Origin: CAVQGZ01 sp963714455
Lineage (GTDB): Bacteria; Actinomycetota; Actinomycetes; Jiangellales; Jiangellaceae
Length of the DNA stretch: 64,000 nucleotides
Assembly (NCBI GenBank): GCA_963714455.1
Contig: CAVQON010000012.1
Coordinates: forward strand, 75,325-139,324
Reading direction: 5' to 3'
Position 1 is the stretch's first letter. Each line of letters opens with the position of its first letter. The notes beneath the pieces were generated by a model that was not told the DNA's origin, made no database searches, and was given only the letters and a program-made list of their open reading frames with translations. Positions 61,283 to 64,000 of this stretch are shown piece by piece. The position numbers were made by a program, and so were the translations under genes.

Positions 61283-62237
61283 CGCCGGAGCTCTTCTCGA
61301 CCAGGTCGACGAACACGTCCTCGAGCCGGGCACTGGGCCGGGTGAACTCGGTGACGACGAGCGTCTCGTCGTCCAGCAACACCCGCTGAAGGCGGGCCGC
61401 GGCCAGATCGGGGTCGCTGACCACGATGGTCAACCGCGCCGTGCGCTCGCCACCGTCGACACTCACCTGCGTCACCCACGGCTGCTCCAGCAGCGTCATC
61501 CGGGCCCGCTGCACGTCCCCCTCGAGCGCGACGACGAAGGTCGGCTGCGACCCCCCCGAGAGCATCTCGGTGAGTGGTCCTTGGCTGATGATGCGACCGT
61601 CCTTGAGGATGCACACGATGTCGCTGACCCGCTGCACGTCATCGAGGATGTGGGTGGAGTAGAACACCGTGGAGGTCGCCCGGAAGTGCTCCAGGATGCT
61701 CAGCACGTCCCGACGCCCCAGCGGGTCCAGCGCGGCGGCCGGCTCGTCAAGTATGAGCAGGTCGGGCTGGTGGATCTGCGCCTGCGCGATGCCCAGTCTC
61801 TGTGTCTCCCCACCGGAGAGAGTCTTGATCGGCCGGTCGGCCTTGCCGGTCAACCCGACCAGCTCGAGCATCTCGTCGATGCGCGACTCGATGGCGGCGG
61901 CCGGACCGGAGAAGAAGAAGCCGGCAGCGAACCGCAGCGTCTCGCGGGCCGTCATCCGCGGGTAGAAGCGCGGCTCCTGCGGCAGATACCCCACCTGGGC
62001 ACGCACCCGCGGACTATCGGTGACCACATCGCACCCGAACACGCTGCCCGACCCCGCCGTCGGCCGGATCAGCCCCAGCAGCATCTTCATCGTCGTGGTT
62101 TTGCCCGCCCCGTTCGGACCCAGGAACCCGAACACCGAATGCCGCGGCACCTGCAAGTCGATCGCATCCACAGCGCTCACACCGCCGTACGACTTCGACA
62201 ACCCCCGCGTCTGCACCGCCAGATCCACCGCCGCCAC
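61275..62237 (-). CDS. ABC transporter ATP-binding protein
   Basis: A 320-residue ABC-2 exporter ATPase: Walker A GPNGAGKTT (about 40-48), Q-loop YLPQEPRFYP, signature LSGGE, Walker B LLILDEPAAALD, H-loop STHILDD. The C-terminal 80 residues form a beta-rich extension (FVVALEGDVQ, LTIVVSDPDL) seen in antibiotic- and lantibiotic-type exporters. Probably exports or protects against a peptide or drug; the two-component system nearby may control it. Confidence 0.92.
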   Translation of the reverse strand: MAAVDLAVQTRGLSKSYGGVSAVDAIDLQVPRHSVFGFLGPNGAGKTTTMKMLLGLIRPTAGSGSVFGCDVVTDSPRVRAQVGYLPQEPRFYPRMTARETLRFAAGFFFSGPAAAIESRIDEMLELVGLTGKADRPIKTLSGGETQRLGIAQAQIHQPDLLILDEPAAALDPLGRRDVLSILEHFRATSTVFYSTHILDDVQRVSDIVCILKDGRIISQGPLTEMLSGGSQPTFVVALEGDVQRARMTLLEQPWVTQVSVDGGERTARLTIVVSDPDLAAARLQRVLLDDETLVVTEFTRPSARLEDVFVDLVEKSSGDE

Positions 62238-62383
62238 CCTCCCTCACCTGGAGCGACCCGGCCACGCCGGCGGCCCGGACACCGCCAAACTAGCGTCCGC
62301 CCCCTTGCGAAGGGGCCAAGACCAAGCGTGGGATCGGCGTCGCTGCTGCCGCGGCCCTGCCGCTGGCCGCGGTCGCGATCGGC

Positions 62384-62779
62384 GTGGACGTGGCCGTGGG
62401 GTTCCCCAGCGACACGAACGTGGCGTGGCCGCAGGCATGGGTGGTGTACCCAGTCATCGCCGTCGTGGCCGAGTCGGCCTTCCACCTGCTGCCGCTGAGC
62501 GCCCTGGTGGGACTGACCCGCTCCCACTTCCACGATCTGCGGCTCACCGAGCGGACATGGGTCCTGGTGCTCGCCGCGGCCGCAGTCGAACCCGTCGCCC
62601 AAGCCGTCCTGGGCTCAGGGCTGCTGCCCTTCGTCGTGCCGCACGTGTTCCTCATCGGCGTGGTCGAGATGCTCCTGCTGCGACGCTTCGGCTACCTCCC
62701 CATGGTGGCGTTCCGGCTGCTCTACTACCTGGTCTGGCATGTGCTGTGGGGCCACGCCAGGCTAGAACTGCTCTTCTGA
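62384..62779 (+). CDS. Membrane protein, probably 5'-truncated
   Basis: A 131-residue protein with three to four membrane segments. The nearest start codon is GTG at 62384, but upstream codons back to the stop at 62291 (62294 onward) encode another hydrophobic segment, so the natural N terminus appears to be lost. The C terminus (MVAFRLLYYLVWHVLWG) looks like a CPBP-like or polytopic protein end but no family was fixed. It is divergent from the ABC ATPase gene. Possibly a decayed gene. Confidence 0.5.
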   Translation: MDVAVGFPSDTNVAWPQAWVVYPVIAVVAESAFHLLPLSALVGLTRSHFHDLRLTERTWVLVLAAAAVEPVAQAVLGSGLLPFVVPHVFLIGVVEMLLLRRFGYLPMVAFRLLYYLVWHVLWGHARLELLF

Positions 62780-63225
62780 GGAAGAGAAGGGCGACCGCAC
62801 GTGGCAACACCTCCGCCGAACCGCGCGGACCTGCCGCGAGCAGTGCGTTCTTGGTCGTGCCGCGAGTAGCCCAACAGGCAGCGGCATGACCCGCGACGCG
62901 GACCGATCGGCGCTGTCCGGGTGACCGCAGACGACAGGTGTTCAGGGTCGTCCGGTGAGCAAACCTGGATCCACGTCTCCGGGACGTGAAGCCGCCGACT
63001 GTCGCTGACAACATGCGTCGGCCACGCCAGCGACAACCGAATGCGCCGCGAGTAGGCGACTCGCGGCGCTGTGACACGCCCTTCCCCGCGCCTCGTCTGC
63101 CGCGACAGTCCCTGGGCCACCGGAGTCCGTCGGCAGTCGTGCTGGGCGGACAGGACTGGTCTCCTGCCCCTTGATCTGGTCGGGGACGCAGTAGAAGCGT
63201 GGTGAGGAAGGGAAGGACGGCAGAC
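62780..63225. other. Gene-free stretch
   Basis: About 445 bp without a recognised gene. It holds the 11-bp inverted repeat GCGCCGCGAGT/ACTCGCGGCGC at 63043-63053 and 63059-63069 (5-nt loop). GC content and codon patterns differ from the core genes, as expected for accessory DNA. Confidence 0.5.
63043..63069 (+). repeat. 11-bp perfect inverted repeat, strong hairpin
   Basis: GCGCCGCGAGT and ACTCGCGGCGC around AGGCG. No T-run follows, so it is not a classical terminator; a regulatory or structural hairpin is possible. Confidence 0.55.
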
Positions 63226-63411
63226 GTGAGCTACCGAGTGCACCGCTTCGACATCGACATGGAGAAGGACGCCTCCCGATTGGAGGCCCTCTTGAACGGC
63301 TTGTCCGGCGAGGTCGTGGCCATCATCCCCCACATCAAGAAGACGACTCTGGCCCAGATCTACGGAGCGACTCGCAAGGTTGACTTCCTACTCATCGTCG
63401 AGCGGGCCTAG
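63226..63411 (+). CDS. Small conserved-looking hypothetical protein, 61 aa
   Basis: A 61-residue protein from a GTG at 63226 preceded by GGAAGGA. Central sequence (RLEALLNGLSGEVVAIIPHI) and the end FLLIVERA resemble small actinobacterial proteins of unknown function with an alternating strand-helix pattern. A GTG at 63199 would extend it without an RBS. It may belong to the island's accessory module. Confidence 0.6.
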   Translation: MSYRVHRFDIDMEKDASRLEALLNGLSGEVVAIIPHIKKTTLAQIYGATRKVDFLLIVERA

Positions 63412-63579
63412 CCCATCAACGCCAGCACCAGAGACATCGGCGCTTCGGGAGCCCAGCCCCCGTCACGAGGTCGGGCGGTGGAAGGGGCTTGTAGAGGTCC
63501 CGCGAGCAGGAGACATCGCAGAAGTCGTCCCCTTCACAAGGCGGGCGCGAAGGGGGGCGGGCTCACCGCTCCGCGGCGA

Positions 63580-63585
63580 TACCCT
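63580..63585 (+). promoter_or_regulatory. -10 box for leaderless mntA
   Basis: TACCCT ends 6 nt before GTG 63592, no Shine-Dalgarno between. Confidence 0.45.
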
Positions 63586-63591
63586 TGACGC

Positions 63592-63885
63592 GTGTTGATC
63601 GTCGACGTCGACCGAGAGCGATTGCGCGAGGTGTGCGAGCGCTACGGGGTCGCCTCCTTGGAGGTCTTCGGCTCGGCCGCTCGCGACGAGGGCCGGCCAG
63701 ACAGCGATGTCGACCTGCTCTACGTGTTGAAGCCACAGGCCCGCCTAGGGTTCAGGCTCTTTGATCTTGAGGACGAGCTCGCGTCCCTCTTCGGCCGACC
63801 AGTCGACCTTGTATCCCGCAAGTCGGTCAACAAGTACATCCGCGAGCAGGTGCTCGCCGACGCACGGCCGGTCTATGCGGCGTGA
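63592..63885 (+). CDS. MNT-type minimal nucleotidyltransferase (antitoxin)
   Basis: A 97-residue minimal nucleotidyltransferase with the G-S-x10-D-x-D signature: Gly27-Ser28 and Asp39, Asp41 in GSAARDEGRPDSDVDLLY. In MNT-HEPN pairs (MntA/HepT) this antitoxin adds AMP units to a tyrosine of the HEPN RNase and blocks it. The gene overlaps the next one by 11 nt, as expected for such a pair. GTG start, leaderless. Confidence 0.88.
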   Translation: MLIVDVDRERLREVCERYGVASLEVFGSAARDEGRPDSDVDLLYVLKPQARLGFRLFDLEDELASLFGRPVDLVSRKSVNKYIREQVLADARPVYAA

Positions 63886-64000
63886 GCTGTTGTTGCTGCG
63901 CGAGATGCGCGACGCAGCACTGGCGATCCGAGACCTGGTCGGTGGTCGAAGCGCCGAGGAGCTGGAACGAGCAGCCCACAGTGGGCGAAATCGATGCAGG
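63875..64000 (+). CDS. HEPN-like protein, partial (toxin partner, cut by window edge)
   Basis: 42 visible residues from ATG 63875. The opening (MRRELLLLREMRDAALAIRD then LVGGRSAEELE) fits the first helix and loop of DUF86/HepT-type HEPN toxins. From about position 63956 on the reading frame (RAAHSGRNRCR) no longer looks like the usual continuation with the R-x4-6-H motif; it may diverge or be disrupted beyond the window. The context with MntA supports the assignment. Confidence 0.6.
   Translation, partial: MRRELLLLREMRDAALAIRDLVGGRSAEELERAAHSGRNRCR

Noticed and set aside
55443..64000. Second copy of the tRNA-Arg 3' end (attR)
   Set aside because: No GGTTCGAATCCCTTCGGGCGC-like sequence was found by reading the region; the right boundary cannot be given.

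Overview
This window is a very GC-rich actinobacterial chromosome segment. Its core genes (a PstP-type phosphatase beside FhaB and FhaA, a DUF5926 protein, a proteasome activator, a mycothiol-ligase-like enzyme, kojibiose/trehalose-phosphorylase-like GH65) fit an order Micrococcales genome, perhaps Cellulomonadaceae or a relative. That placement is an inference from gene content. The pstP-fhaB-fhaA-tRNA-Leu block usually lies close to the replication origin in actinobacteria.

Layout. Positions 1-2003 hold the cell-division signalling block (partial pstP, fhaB, fhaA) and tRNA-Leu(CAG). Positions 2260-12074 are mixed small operons: iron alcohol dehydrogenase with an ABM monooxygenase, a MenJ-like reductase, EcsC, aat, an Fpg-like glycosylase, two adjacent lipoproteins (one a subtilisin-inhibitor-like protein), an AAA ATPase and a toroid-like protein. 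Positions 12132-14672 are a scar: broken pieces of an AbgT transporter and perhaps an M20 peptidase lie on both sides of an intact MFS/cyclic-nucleotide-domain fusion, with a shared 20-bp repeat. Positions 14776-31002 hold malQ, an ABC-F protein, DUF2207/LemA, an FAD oxidase, SulP, pheA, serS and HAD/DUF2087. Positions 31101-34197 form a tight minus-strand operon of an MshC/CysRS-like ligase, a nucleosidase and a TrpB2 enzyme. Positions 34240-43166 hold bpa, a K+ channel, fabG, a nitrilase-like amidase, a ROK kinase and a DEAD-box helicase. tRNA-Ser(UGA) follows, then the trehalose block 43299-49745 (GH65, beta-phosphoglucomutase, OtsB, OtsA), a PEBP protein, an LCP ligase, tRNA-Ser(GCU), a DUF308-DUF389 fusion and AlkD.

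From tRNA-Arg(ACG) at 55370 to the right edge the content becomes accessory. There is a complete tyrosine integrase with repeated arm-site-like motifs beside the tRNA, a NarL-type two-component system, a CPBP membrane protease, a frameshifted LuxR remnant, an ABC exporter, a 5'-truncated membrane gene and the start of an MNT-HEPN toxin-antitoxin pair. The far att site is not visible, so the element either extends beyond the window or has decayed.

How genes work together. OtsA/OtsB can make trehalose, and GH65 plus beta-phosphoglucomutase could recycle a disaccharide to glucose-6-phosphate. The two-component system, CPBP protein and ABC exporter look like a stress or antimicrobial-peptide response module. 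Several genes (serS, pheA, an AAA ATPase, the PEBP gene, mntA) have a TANNNT box about 7 nt before the start codon, suggesting leaderless transcripts. No CRISPR array or complete insertion sequence was seen.
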